A stretch of DNA of 64,000 nucleotides, taken from Pinus tabuliformis. Its lineage: Eukaryota; Streptophyta; Pinopsida; Pinales; Pinaceae. Positions 45,698-58,108 of the stretch are shown piece after piece. A program made the position numbers and the translations under genes. The stretch spans positions 766,010,720-766,074,719 of the forward strand of contig CM062813.1 in NCBI GenBank assembly GCA_031772625.1, in the 5' to 3' direction. The notes beneath the pieces are model-generated. The model made no database searches. It was not told the origin of the DNA and worked only from the letters and a program-made list of their open reading frames with translations. Numbering within the stretch: the stretch's first letter is position 1; every line of letters starts with the position of its first letter.

Positions 45698-47662
45698 TGT
45701 AATGACACCTCCCCTCATATCTACCCACTTTAACTAGCTTACCTAGGGTAAACATGCGATGAGGGGCTACTATGACAAGACTCAACCTCCTAGGTGACCT
45801 TAAGGAAGTGGAATTGATGGAAACCCACAACAAAAATATTTTATACTTGCTACAGGATTCCTAGAAGCCTTCCCAATCATTCCCATGACCAGTCCCTAGG
45901 TCCCACTGAGTTTTTAGACCACTAAACCCCTAGAAGCTTCCTTTATATGGATAAGGGTGCATCTGGGAGGTGCTAGTCTCTCCCACAACAAGGCATGGGT
46001 ATGTTTGGGGACTTTTCCCCTTAGTCCTGTGCCTGCAACTCCAAGAATTGTGCCACTTTTCAAGCCTAGAATCCAGGTCACTGCCCAGAAACCCCTTTAG
46101 TTTTCATAATCCACAATTTACATGACAACAAGACTTGTAAGCCAAAAACTGGCTCAAGGAGTAGGCCTGAGCATCCCCAAACGGGATTGACATTCTGTCA
46201 AACACTTGGCATCAATGCAATCTATAGGACATGAATACAAGACAAATAATAAATTATTGATAACTCATAAGAGACTTGACAAGAAGGATCACCACCCTCT
46301 TCTCTTAACTGTTTTGACATCAATTAGGTCTTGCATCCATTATCCTTTTAGTTACAAGTGAATACATGAAATAACCATGACTATAACTAGTGATATAACC
46401 ATGTTTATAACCAACATTAAACAATGTAAATAAAAATGCGATAAAAACCATTAAGGCTACATAATAACAAGTACAAAAGCAAGAGAAATTAGCTTTTATT
46501 AAACATAGGCAAGAGCCAACCAGGTTCGGGACTTCCATGTACCACCCAACCATAGACATGGCTGAACCAAATATTTCTTTCATCTAGGAACCCCCATGCC
46601 ATATTCCAAGCATAAATGTGGGATCTCATGAATAAACCAATCCAAAAACAACCAAGGGTATCCAAAGTTTAAACCACCTCCACCCTCACCAAACCGTGAT
46701 GTCACCAAAACCGGCACTGAGATCATGAAACCAAAGCGAGCTTAGAATTCCTTCGGAATCCATCACTATCCTTGATGATTTTTTCGTCTCCTTTCTCTCA
46801 GGATTTACCGCAATCCACACCGAATCACTAGGCCCTAAACCGAGTCTCCACCCTCAAGCGTTACCATGTATCCCACCAAAACTGATTCCTATGCCTTTGG
46901 GATTTTTCCTGAGACCAACTCTGCCCTGAATTCTGAAACCATCTAGCAATTCCAAAGCTCAAAACTAAGAAATAATCCAATCACACCATGGCTATATGGA
47001 AAAAGGCAAGGAAAGGTTGAAAACCACTGTCATAACCCAACAAGACCATGCCACCGACAACATGAGAACCAAATACCAACATTAAATGCCATGCATGTTA
47101 AAACCAATTAGGAAATCACACATGCAATATGTTACTTGCAAGTATTCCTGTTGAACTTGCTTGAACTTTCTCTTCCTTGCTTGCTCTTTGCTTTCTTTTC
47201 TTTTCCTTGTCCTTCCTTTGCTTTCTTTTCCCTTCCTTGCTCCAAAGCTAGAATGCTCCAAGAAAACTCTAAGTGTCCAAGAGTGTGTGAGAGAGAGAAT
47301 AATGAGAGAGCTCCAAAACTGAACTGACAAAAGGTTACAAGCTAATCCTTAGAAGCCTTTTGATCAATGAGGCCTCTATTTTCTTCATTTTCCATTATTT
47401 TCCTTCAATTTCCTCCTCAAATGCAACCTGTGACCTTTCACCTTCCTTTTCTTGTATTTTCCTTTATTTTCATAAATAAATGTGCCAAAATACCCTTTTC
47501 CTTTTTAATTCCTTAATTATTGCCTTTGCTAATTTCCCTTAGCCATAAACACATCCAGTGATGCCCACTAAGATATCTTTGCCCAACATTCATCTTGGAA
47601 TAAGTGTCCCTTAATCGTGGTATTATTTTGCCTTTATTAACTTTTAACTAGGGGTTGTTACA
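45698..47662 (-). repeat. 3' LTR of G (1965 bp)
   Basis: Uninterrupted LTR. It includes a polypyrimidine tract of CTTTCTTTTC-type words at about 47160-47245 and a (GA)n patch near 47288-47300. It provides the empty sites for el.3 (TTCCT, 47410-47414) and for MITE copy 2 (around 46010-46025). Confidence 0.85.
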
Positions 47663-48134
47663 GACCCCTCCCCCTTCGGTAACACCATCCTTATTGTTAA
47701 ACCACACCAAGACCTCAACAAAACCATTGAAAAGCAAACATACTGCCCATGGAGCTTTATAACTTAGCTGGTTGTAGTATTTACAATGAATGACCTGCTC
47801 AAAAGCAAAACATCATGACAACATGACAAGATAACAACCATACCACTTATTAGATCTTTATAACTTAGTTCATGGTGGTATCTACATCCATATACATATG
47901 TACATATACCAAAACATCAGAAAAAAATATACTAAACATATACCAAACATCATACCAAAAGTACTTTTCCTCCACTAACAAACAACGAAGGATACATGGC
48001 CCAGATCTGATTCGCCATCTCCCTGTAGCTTCTTCGGGCCCAAAGTGCTTTCACTGCACTTTAACCTCCTCTATGGCTTTGTTCTTAAGCATGAGTTGCT
48101 TCTGTTGCAATATTCACTAAAGTTCCAACTTGAA

Positions 48135-51100
48135 TTATCCTTCTTGCTCCACCTGCAATACATACCAATCAATAACATGATCAACATCCTTCATATACCT
48201 CTTAAGTAATGAAACTTGGAAAACATCAAGTACTTTCACTGTTGGAAGTAGTGCAAGTCGATAGGCCACTGGTCCAATCCTCTCAAGGATCTCAAAAGGC
48301 CCGCAATACTGTGGTTCCATCTTGGCACATGATCCAATCCTCAAAGAGCTCTTCTTGGGCTTGATGCACAAATACACATGTTCCACAACCTGAAACTCCT
48401 TAAATTCCCTACGTGGGTCTGCATAACTCTTTTGTCTATCATGTGCTACCTTTAGATTCTTGTTTATAACCTGCATTTCTTGTTCCATGTCTGCCAACAT
48501 ATCTGGTTCACTAGATCACTCTAGCTGATGGGAGTATTACAACTCCACCTGTACAGTTCCTTGGAAGGAATCACCCTCAATAACTCCTGATAACCATTGT
48601 TGTATGAAAACTTAACCATCGAAAGATACTCCTCCCATATTCTTTGTTGTTGCATCACGTATGTCCTCAACATATCCTCCAAGATCATGTTGACCCTCTC
48701 TATCTGTCCATATGTCTGCGAATTTTAGGATGTACTGAAGGCCAACTCTATACCCAAACCTACAAATAGCTCCTTCCAAAACGTGGAAGTGAACTTTGCA
48801 TCCCTATTTGACACAATATTCTTTGGAACACCATGTAATCTCATGATCTCCTTGATGAAAACCTATGCCACCTCACTAGATAAATATGTAGTCTTCATTG
48901 GAATGAAGTGAGCTACCTTGCTCAACCTGTTCACCATGACCATAATAGAATCATGCTCTCTCACTGTCCTCAGAAGATATGTAATGAAATCCATGGAAAT
49001 GACCTCCCATTTCCATTTTGGAATAGGAATAAGCTATAGTATACCACCTGTATGCTTACATTCTTCTTTTACCTACTGACAATCCAAACATCTAGCCACA
49101 AACTCTACCACTTCCTTCTTCAAATTTAGCGAATAGTAGAACTTGGTCACCACTATTAGCATCTTCTGATATCTTGGGTGACTCGAGTATGGCTTGACGT
49201 GAAACTCCCTCAAGGTAAGATTCTTGATCTCATTGCAATTTGGCACATAGATCCTGTCCCTGAATCTCACCAAACCATTTGTCGTGAGACAATAGTCTGC
49301 ATCCTAATCACCTGTACCTATACCTATACTCTGTTATAACCTATGCATAATCTCTATATACCTATCATCTTGCTATCCTTCCTGCGAGATCCTATCCTGT
49401 AAATATGTCCCATAAGAGATCATAGCTGCTATATGATTCACTTTTACCTTCCTGCTAAGAGCATCTGCAACCTGGTTCTCCTTTTCCTTAATGTATCTGA
49501 TCTTGAAGTCAAAATCACTAAGGGTAGACAACCATATAGCTTTCCTAACATTTAGATTCGACTGGTAAAACAAGTATCTCAACCCAGTATGATCACTCAT
49601 CAATATAAATATCCTACCAAGAAGATAATGCCTTCACATATTCAAGGCGTGAATAATAGCTACTAACTCAAGATCATGAGCCACGTAGTTCTACTCATGC
49701 TCATTCAACTTCGTAGACTCATAACACACCACCTATCCCTCCTGCATAAGGACTTCACCAAGTCCTCTTTTACATGCATCTTCACACATTACAAAATCTT
49801 TATCCGGATATGTAATCTTAAGTACTGGAGAATTGGTCAACAACTACTTTAACTACTCAAAACTAGTTTCACATTCTTCTATCCATTCAAGCTTCTTACC
49901 TTTCCTCTAAAAGGATGTCATAGGATATGCAATGTGTGAGAAGTTCCTTATGAATCTCCTGTTGTAACCTACCAATCCCATGAATGATCTCACCTCATCC
50001 ACATTCTTATGAGCTTCCCACTCCATGATGGCCCTTATCGTTTCTGGATCTACTGCTATGCCTTTCTTGGAAACAACATGTCCCAAGTAATGCACCTCTG
50101 TCTGAAAGAAGCTGCACTTGTTAAGCTTGGCATACAATTGATGCTCTCTTAGAAATATCAACTTTGCTGCTAAATGCTTGGCATGCTCTTCTTCATTCTT
50201 GGAGTATATCAAGATGTCATCAATGAATACAATAACAAACTTGTCCAGATCAGGATGCAACACACTGTTAATAAAAAACATAAATGTAGCTAGGGAATTA
50301 GTCAAACCGAATGGAAATACAACAAATTAATAATTCCCATACCTGGTCCTAAAGGCAGTCTTGTAGATATCCTCTTCCTTGATGCATACCTAATGGTATC
50401 TTGATCTTAATTTGATCTTAGATAACATTACTAATCCCTTCAACTGATCAAACAAATAAAAAATCCTCAGCAATGGTTACTTGTTCTTGATTGTCACCTT
50501 GTTTAGATGCCTATAATCAATGCACAATCTAAGAGTACCATATTTCTTCTTTATGAACAACACTGGTGCACCCCAAGGTGATACACTTGGCCTAATGTAT
50601 CAATTTTCAAGCATCTCCTTTAATTTCAATTTCAACTCTACTAGCTCTAGGGTACTCATCATGTAAGGTTCCTTCGATGCTGGTGCTGCCCTTGACACCA
50701 ACTCAATAGAAAAATCTACTTCCCTGTGAGGAGGTAACTCTAGAATCTCTGCTAAAAACACATCCCAATACTGTTGCAATACATGGTACCTCTTCAAGAT
50801 TCCTACATCCTCAACATATTTACCCTTGTCACTAGATATATGCACTGCAAACATCACACAACATTTTCTACAACTACGATTAGCCTGCATAGCGGTAACC
50901 TTCTTCACTGATGCAAGCTTCTTATTTCCCTGCAAAATTCTCTTTTCCCCATTATCATCCAGCCACTCAATGGCCTTGTCGAAGAAATCCACTTTGGTCC
51001 TATGAAGGTACAACCAATCTATACCCAAAAGAATGATATATGATCCCAATGGTAGTACATTCAAATGTGCTGTTGTAGGAATACCATTTAACTCAAAATG

Positions 51101-52618
51101 CACAAGCTCTTACCCAACGGTGAACTCTCTTCTTTGTACCTGTAGCCAACTATACCAACCAAGATTCTGCATGTTCTTCTCTTCTCAAACCACACTTATC
51201 CACCAAGTTAGGATTAATATAACTATAATTAGATCCAGGATTAGTCAAAATAGAAACAACTTGATCACAAAGCTTACTGTCCATCTCAATGATAGATGCC
51301 TGATGATCCTCCTAGTTGTTGTTCACAACTGCATAAATATGAGGAATGTTATGAATAACAGATCCAACTCTATATGCCTCCTAAGCACTATAGATCTAGG
51401 TTGTACCACCCTAATACTGCAGACAATCCCTCTTATGATGATCCTTGCCACATATCTAACACTACAATGATGCTCTACCATCTCCTCTAGTCTATTGCTC
51501 TCCATGTCCCTTCTCAACTGTATTGAACTTCTTGTAAGGGACCACATTTTCTTTCTCACCTACATCTTGAGTTCTTCCCCACTTTGGTGGCCATTTTCCT
51601 TTAACTTTCTCATTTCCTTTCAAGTCACACTTAGGCTCAAATTTGCGCTTTGACTGCTCATAAATATGTTTCAGCTTTCAGATGGCCTCCTCCAACGATC
51701 TAGGCTGATCAAACTCAATATGGTCTATGTATGCTATTGATAGTCCATTGATGAATCTATGAACCTTGGCCTTCTCCTCCTTGAGGTAAGGAACATATCT
51801 CAACAACTCCAAGAACCTGCTAGTATACCCGTAATATTTCATGGAACCCATCCGCAACTCATAAAACTCCTTAGCTATGTCATTATAGTACCTTTCCGAC
51901 AAATAATTATTCTTGAAGAGCCTCTCAAACTCATTTCAAGTCAAGTCATTCTCCTGAATACCTTTAACATTTTTCATATCCTCCCACCAGATATCTTCTT
52001 TCCCTTTAAGACTAAAAGTGGCTATCTTTGCTTTCATGTTCTTTGTGAACTATGCAATATGAAGAATTTCTTCAACCCAAGCAACCATGCCTCAACATCT
52101 TCAGACTTCTTCATCTCTCCATCAAATGTAGGTGGCACAACTTTCTTAAACTCCTCAGGAAAGTACTCACCCTTCCTGTAAGGATGATGACGGTGATGAC
52201 AACAGTAATGTCTCCCAGAAGAGGAACCATAATGATGCCCATACGTACCAGTCCTCCTGTCAAGTGTGTCCAATGATATGCCACCTCTAACTGTGTCCTC
52301 TCTATCCAACCTGTGTCTGGAATGAGACCTGGTTCCATATGCTCCATTGGTATTTTCTTCCTATTCCTAATTGATCTTCATCTTTCCCTATTTTTGCAAC
52401 TTTGACAAGCTCTTTAGGATAGATGCATTAACATCTATCTGCTTTTCCCGAGCCGTTGCAAGTATTTCCAACTTGTCATTATATGCCTTGCAACTTTTGA
52501 TTTTAGCCCTCAAGCTCCTCAATGTATCTGCCATACCAGGAAAATGCTCGTCTCCTTGTTGCCCAACTAATATGTAAGGAGAGTCACAGGAGCTATAGTC
52601 TACCATTTTTCTCTTCAT
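48135..52618 (-). pseudogene. Gypsy G gag-pol remnant
   Basis: Reading leftwards: a gag N-terminal helical region at 52618-52388 (ADTLRSLRAKIKSCKAYNDK); the gag core at 52309-52034 (VVPPTFDGEMKKSEDVEAWL) and 51902-51678; protease to RT start at 51103-50600 (LGIDWLYLHRTKVDFFDK); RT at 50305-49907 with catalytic FIDDILIYSKN (FIDD for YxDD); RNase H at 49603-49373 (YIKEKENQVADALSRK); the integrase zinc region at 49273-49073; a stop-rich integrase core; and the integrase tail at 48500-48135 (YCGPFEILERIGPVAYRL, then FQVSLLKRYMKDVDHVIDW). The order is canonical, but frames are broken in about ten places, so the copy cannot move on its own. Confidence 0.82.
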
Positions 52619-53229
52619 CCTTGATTATCTTCTTCCCACAGGTAAATCATGTCAGAAAAACCAAATAGATACAAAAATAAAATCCATACCTCATTGATGT
52701 TCAGGGGAGGCTTATCTCATCTGCAAGATCATTCCACATTAGCATGTATATGTATAATCATAACCATATCCATATAATCAACATATCAACATACACCATC
52801 ATGCATGACGATACCAACTATATACCATGACCCCATGCATGACAACCATAACCTTGAAAACATGAGACCTTTCCCAAAAAGATCACTTCCCGCTATGATA
52901 CCATGCTGTAATAATGCCTCCCCTCATATCTACCCACTTTGACCGGCTTAACTGGCTTAAACATGAGATGAGGAGCTACTATGACAAGACTCGACCTCCT
53001 ACATGACCTTAAGGAAGTGGAATTGATGGAAACCCACAACACAGACCTTCTATACCTACTATAGGATTCCCAGAAGCCTTCCCAGTCATCCCCATGACCA
53101 GTCCTTGGGTCCCACTGAGTTTTTAGACCATTAAACCCCTAGACGCTCCCTTGATATGGAAAAGGGTGCGTTTGGGAGGCTCTAGTCGCTCCCACAATAA
53201 GGCATAGGTGTGCCTAGGGACTTTTCTCC

Positions 53230-53494
53230 AAGGATAATTTTAAGGATGGAAGTTTATCTTAATGTTTAGAAACCTTGGCTAATCTTACTAGTCCCTAATA
53301 TGCAAACTGTAAAATATTTGGTGATATTTTTGTAGAAATATTTATATTTCCAATTATTTTATATTAGTCTGTATAAATTTGGCGATTGTTAAGGTAAAAT
53401 AATATTGTCTTGTAAAATTTTGGCGAATCTTTATTTTGGAAAAAGCATGGAAAGTTAGCCCACCTACAAATATTGGCCCCTAAAGTTTTCCTTG
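53230..53494. mobile_element. MITE copy 2 (265 bp)
   Basis: It begins AAGGATAATTTTAAGG and ends AAGTTTTCCTTG. It is flanked by CTTTTCTCC (53221-53229) and CTTTTCTTC (53495-53503). The other G LTR reads ACTTTTCCCCTTAGTCC at this point, with neither the insertion nor the duplication, so the copy arrived after G. The interior is alignable to copy 1 (GGCGATT, AAGGTAAAATAAT, GGCCCCTAAA). Confidence 0.78.
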
Positions 53495-54925
53495 CTTTTC
53501 TTCTCAGTCCTATGCTTGCGACTCTGGGATTTGTGCCACTTTTGAATCTTAGAATCTAGGTCACTACCCAGAAACCCCTGTAGCTTTCAAAATCCATAAT
53601 TTTCATGGCAAAAAGACTTGCAAGCCAAAAATTGGCTCCAGGAATATGCCTAATCATTCGCAACTGAGATAGACATTTTGTCAAACACTTGGCATCAATG
53701 CAATCTACAGGACATGAATACAAGAGCAATCATAAATGAATGATAACTCATGTGAGACTTGACAAGAAGGATCACCACCCTCTTCCCTTAATTGTTTTGA
53801 CATCAATTAGGTCTTGCGTCCATTATCCTTTTAGTTGCAAGTGAATACATGAAATAACCATGACTATAACCAATCATATAACCATGCTTATAACCAACAT
53901 TAAACCATGTAAATAACAATGAGATAAAAGCCATTAAGACCACATAATAGCAAGTACAAAAGCAAGAGAGCTTAGCTTTTATTAAACATAGGAAAGAGCC
54001 AACCAGGATTGGGACTTCCACGTACCACCTGGCCATAGACATGGGTGAACCAAATATTTCTTTCAACCAGTCACCCCCGTGCCATATTCCAAGAATGAAT
54101 GTGGGATCTCATGGAAAAAACAATCTAAAAAAACCTAAGGGAATCCATAGGTTAAACCATCTCCACCCTCACCAAACCATGATCTCACCAAAACTAACAC
54201 CGAGATCACAAAACCAAACTGAGGTTGGAATTTCTTCAGACTCCATCACTATCCTTGAGGAATTTTTCATCTCCTTCTCTCTTAGGGTTTACCACAATCC
54301 ACACCGAATCACTAGTTCCTAAACTGAGACTCCACCCTCAGGATTTACCATGTATCCCACCTAACCCGATCAAGGGATTCCTAGGCCTTTGGGAATTTTC
54401 TTAGGACCACCTTCGCCCCAGATTCTGAAACCATCTGACAATTCCAAAGCTCAAAACCAAGAAACAATCCCATCATGCCATAACTATTTGAAAAAAGGAA
54501 AGGAAAGACTGAAAACCAGTGTCGTAACCCGATAAGACCATGCCAACGACATGCAAAGACATGCATGTAAAAACCAGCTAGGAAGTCACACATGCAAAGA
54601 CATGCATGTCAAAATCAACTAGGAAGTCACACATGCAATATGTTACCTACATGTATTCCTGGTGAAGTTTCTTGATCCTGCTCTTCCATGCTTTCTCTTT
54701 GCTTTCCTTTCTTTTCCTTATCCTTCCTTTGTTTGTTTTTCCCTTCCTTGCTCCAAAGCTAGAATGCTACAAGAAAAATCTAAGTGTCCAAGAGTGTGAG
54801 AGAGAGAGAATAATGAGAAAGCTCCAAAACTGAACTGACAAAAGGTTACAAACTAATCCTCATAAACCTTTTTATCAACAAGGCCTCTATTTTCTTCATT
54901 TTCCATTATTTTCCTTAAATTTCCT

Positions 54926-55257
54926 TGTTAGGTCCCTATACTACTAGTGTAACCCCTTATTTTTATTAGTACAACCCCCTTATTATATTATTATACCCAT
55001 GTAGTCCCCATATTGTTAATATTGTGCCCCATAGAAGCCCACTATTGTTATTATTGTGCCCTTACATTATTATTGTTATGTCGGCTCTGATTATATTATG
55101 ACCCCTTAGACTCCTATATATAGAAAGGAGGTTTTGTCATTTGTATCATCCAAGAATTGTTCATTTGTGTAATATAAAGGAGGTTGGCCCCTCGAAGAGG
55201 CTGAATTCTAAGGCGTTGATCTATCCTTTTATCTTTTTGTGAGATGGTTTCATAACA
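54926..55257 (+). repeat. 5' LTR of el.3
   Basis: 332 bp, with the same ends as the el.1 and el.2 LTRs and the TATATATA box at about 55114-55121. Confidence 0.9.
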
Positions 55258-56028
55258 TTTGGTATCATAGCTTTAGATTCTAGGGTTTCACTGCTCCAAA
55301 CAGGTCATTGTGGAATTTTCACTATGACATTTTCGCTACAAAGTTTCAGAAGCTAAAAAAAAAACCCATTTAAGTAGAAATCAGTTTGAACCTTGCGTCT
55401 AAATTTTAGATCTTGTCTCACTATATTTTCAAAGATATGATCTGAGGAAGTTAGAGTTTTGGAAGCTCTAGAATTTCATCTAAAACAGGTCATCATGGAA
55501 TTTTCGCTATAATATTTATTCTACGAAGGTTTAGAATCTGAAATCAAAACCCATTTGAACCAAAATCATGGTGAAGCTTCGATCCAAATTTCCAATCTTG
55601 TCTCGCTATATTTTCGGAGATATAATATGGGAACTTTAGGGTTTGTGCAAACTCTTGAATTACATGCTAAATAGGTGACCTTGGGAAAATCGTCATAACT
55701 TTCTCTCTAAGCATCAAATTGAAATTTCGTAAGAAGTTACAAAATGAGGATGAACTGTAGTTTTCTGTGTATCGGTTTTAGATCGACAGGTCAAAATTGT
55801 GACACGTGGTACTTCATACAAGTTCTCTCTTCTGAAAAGGTATATAATTAGGTCATCTTAGGAGATTGTGCATAACTCCTTCTTGGAGAATCGAATTTTG
55901 ATCAGACTGGTGGCATTCGAAAGAGAACACAGAGGGCTACTGCAGGTCACAATTTCAGAACTTAAAGATCTGAAAGTACAGAGTTACAGTTGTTTCAAGA
56001 TCGAGCTCCTAAAATAAAAAAAAAATCG

Positions 56029-57675
56029 AGATGAGGAAGTTTGATGGCAAGGATCCGTAAATTGGATACTAAAGATGGAGAAATATTTTGATCTACATGG
56101 TGTACCACTGTTACAAAAGGTATGTATTGCATCTTCATATTTAAAACAAGATCAATTTTTATGGTATAAAGGGCTTGGTTCTCGTCAACCACTTGTTACG
56201 TGGTCAATTTTCATGGAGGAAATTACAGAACATTATGAGAATACAAAGAGCAACACCTTCTTTAGAGAAACACCACAACAATTGGAAGAAAAAAGAGAAA
56301 AATGGATTGTTTACAAAGTGGAAAGAAAAATTATGGCAACAAGGAAGTCTACCCCTCACAACTATAAAGATGGAAGTGTTGTTTCTCCTAGCATTCCACA
56401 ACCTACAAGAGTTAAACCACAACAATTGGAGGAAAAAAGAGAAAAAGGGCTTTGTTACAATTGTGATAGCAAATGCGCTAAAGGTCATAAGTGTGCTGAG
56501 AAGAAATTATTTTACATAGCATATGAAGAGGAGGAAGAAATGGATCAAGAAACATCAAAAGAAGAGGATATATGCTAGGACCCAACCCCAGAGAAAGAAG
56601 AAATGAATCTGACCATATCTTGTAAAGCATTGGCAAGAATTGCTACTCCTCAAACTCTCAAGATAGAAGGACATATCAAGAAGAAAAAAGTTCAAGAAGT
56701 GAAAGCTCACATCAATAAAGAATAAATGAATCCAACCAAATCTTGTAATGCATTGGCCGGAATTACCACTCCTCAAACTATCAAGATAGAAGGACATATC
56801 AAGAAGAAAAATGTTCAAGAAGTGAAAGATCACATCAAGCATCAAGAAATGAATCCGACCATATCTTGTAAAGCATTGGAAGAAATTACCACTCCTTAAA
56901 CTGTCAAGGTAGAAGGACATATCAAGGAGAAAAAGGTTCAAGCAGTGAAATATCACATCGAGCATCAACAACAAGTTCTCCAAATTTTAAAGGATAACGC
57001 CACTTTAGTGCAAAATCGAATGAAACAACAAGTAGATCAACATCGCAGTGAAAAAAGTTTTGATGTAGGTGATTGGGTATTTTTATGGCTACATCTCAAG
57101 CAAGCTATTTATGAGAAGGAAATGTTGGCAATACTACATGCACTTAAGAAATGGCGACCTTACCCAATGGGAAGACACTTCAAGGTAAAAATGGATCATG
57201 AAAGTATTAAATACATTTTAGAACAAATATTATCTTTAGAAGAACAGAAAAATTGGGTCACAAATATGTTGGGTTATGACTTTGACATCATCTACAGAAA
57301 AGGGAGGAAAATTTTTGTTGCTAATGCACTCTCAAGAAATGATGAGGATGTGGAAGCATTGTCTTGTACTATTTCTATTATCCAACCAGATTGGATAAAT
57401 GAAGCAAGGGGTGAATGGAAGAAGGACAAAGAAGTGTGGCCACTCATTCAAATGTTGCAGAATATCCCCATTCAAACAATATTGTGAGAACTTGAAGAGG
57501 AAGGAAAAATCATATTGGAACCTAGAGTAGTCACAAAAACAAGAACCCAACAGCTACGAAATCGATCAATTTCATAGTATCTCATCAAGTGGAAGAACTT
57601 ATCCGTTGAAGATTCCACATGGGAGGACAATAATTTTATATAGAAACATCAAGAACTACTCAAGCGTTGAGGACA
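56029..57675 (+). pseudogene. El.3 rearranged polyprotein, broken
   Basis: Same order as el.2: gag (frame lost by a 1-bp deletion near 56057, then 56075-56578 open), amber TAG after the acidic tail, protease stubs with further stops (for example TAA near 56724 and 56897), integrase tail plus RNase H (56945-57487), then a chromodomain-like end to 57670. Between the RNase H piece (MGRHFK) and DEDVEALS it retains 52 codons, including DHESIKYILEQ and GRKIFVANALSRN, that el.1 and el.2 lack in frame. It therefore preserves an earlier state of the family. Confidence 0.82.
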
Positions 57676-57698
57676 ACAGTTTTTGAAGGAGAGGGGCA

Positions 57699-57838
57699 TG
57701 TTGGGTCCCTATACTACTAGTGTAACCCCTTATTGTTATTAGTACAACCCCCTTATTATATTGTTGCCCCCTTGAAGAGGCTTATTTATAAGGAGTTCAT
57801 CTATCTTTTCTATGTTTTTGTGAGCTGGTTTCATAACA
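57699..57838 (+). repeat. 3' LTR of el.3, internally deleted
   Basis: Both termini are intact (TGTTGGGTCCC and TCATAACA), but about 190 bp in the middle, including the TATA box, are missing compared with the 5' LTR. Confidence 0.88.
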
Positions 57839-58108
57839 TTCCTCCTCACATGCAACTTGTGACCTTTCACCATCCTTTTCTGCTATTTTCCTTTATTTTC
57901 ATAAGTAAATGTGCCAAAATACCTTTTTGCATTTTTAATGCCTTAGCCATTGCCTTTTCCAACTTCCCTTAGCCATAAATATATCCAGTGATGCCCACTA
58001 TGATATATTTGCCCAAAAATTCAACTTGGAATAAGTGTCGCTTAACCGTGGTCTTATTTTGCCTTTATTAACTTTTATTACATGAACTTTTAACCAGGGG
58101 TTGTTACA

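Larger units (their letters stand above)
54926..57838 (+). mobile_element. El.3: third copy of the gypsy derivative
   Basis: 5' LTR 54926-55257, primer site TGGTATCATAGC (55260-55271, one mismatch), 3' LTR 57699-57838, shortened to 140 bp by an internal deletion of about 190 bp. The target duplication TTCCT is perfect (54921-54925, 57839-57843), and the empty site is seen at 47410-47414. It is the most divergent of the three copies, and its 5' untranslated region holds an extra duplicated ~170-bp passage (AAACAGGTCAT recurs at 55295 and 55483). Confidence 0.9.
45698..58108 (-). mobile_element. Ty3/gypsy retrotransposon G with nested el.3 and MITE
   Basis: The 3' LTR is 45698-47662 and the 5' LTR is 52907-58108, including its insertions. 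The primer site is the complement of CGCTATGATACCA (52891-52903), and the polypurine tract is the complement of CCCCTCCCCCTTCGG (47665-47679). The LTRs start TGTAA and end TTACA. Flanks are GTATA (45693-45697) and ATATA (58109-58113), a 4-of-5 match. P copy 1 at 37415-37430 shows the unoccupied site, TGTATATATAACAAATG. Confidence 0.88.
52907..58108 (-). repeat. 5' LTR of G, interrupted by a MITE and el.3
   Basis: Removing the MITE (with its duplication) and el.3 (with its duplication) leaves about 2010 bp, close to the 1965 bp of the partner LTR. The pieces are 52907-53229, 53504-54925 and 57844-58108. Confidence 0.85.
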
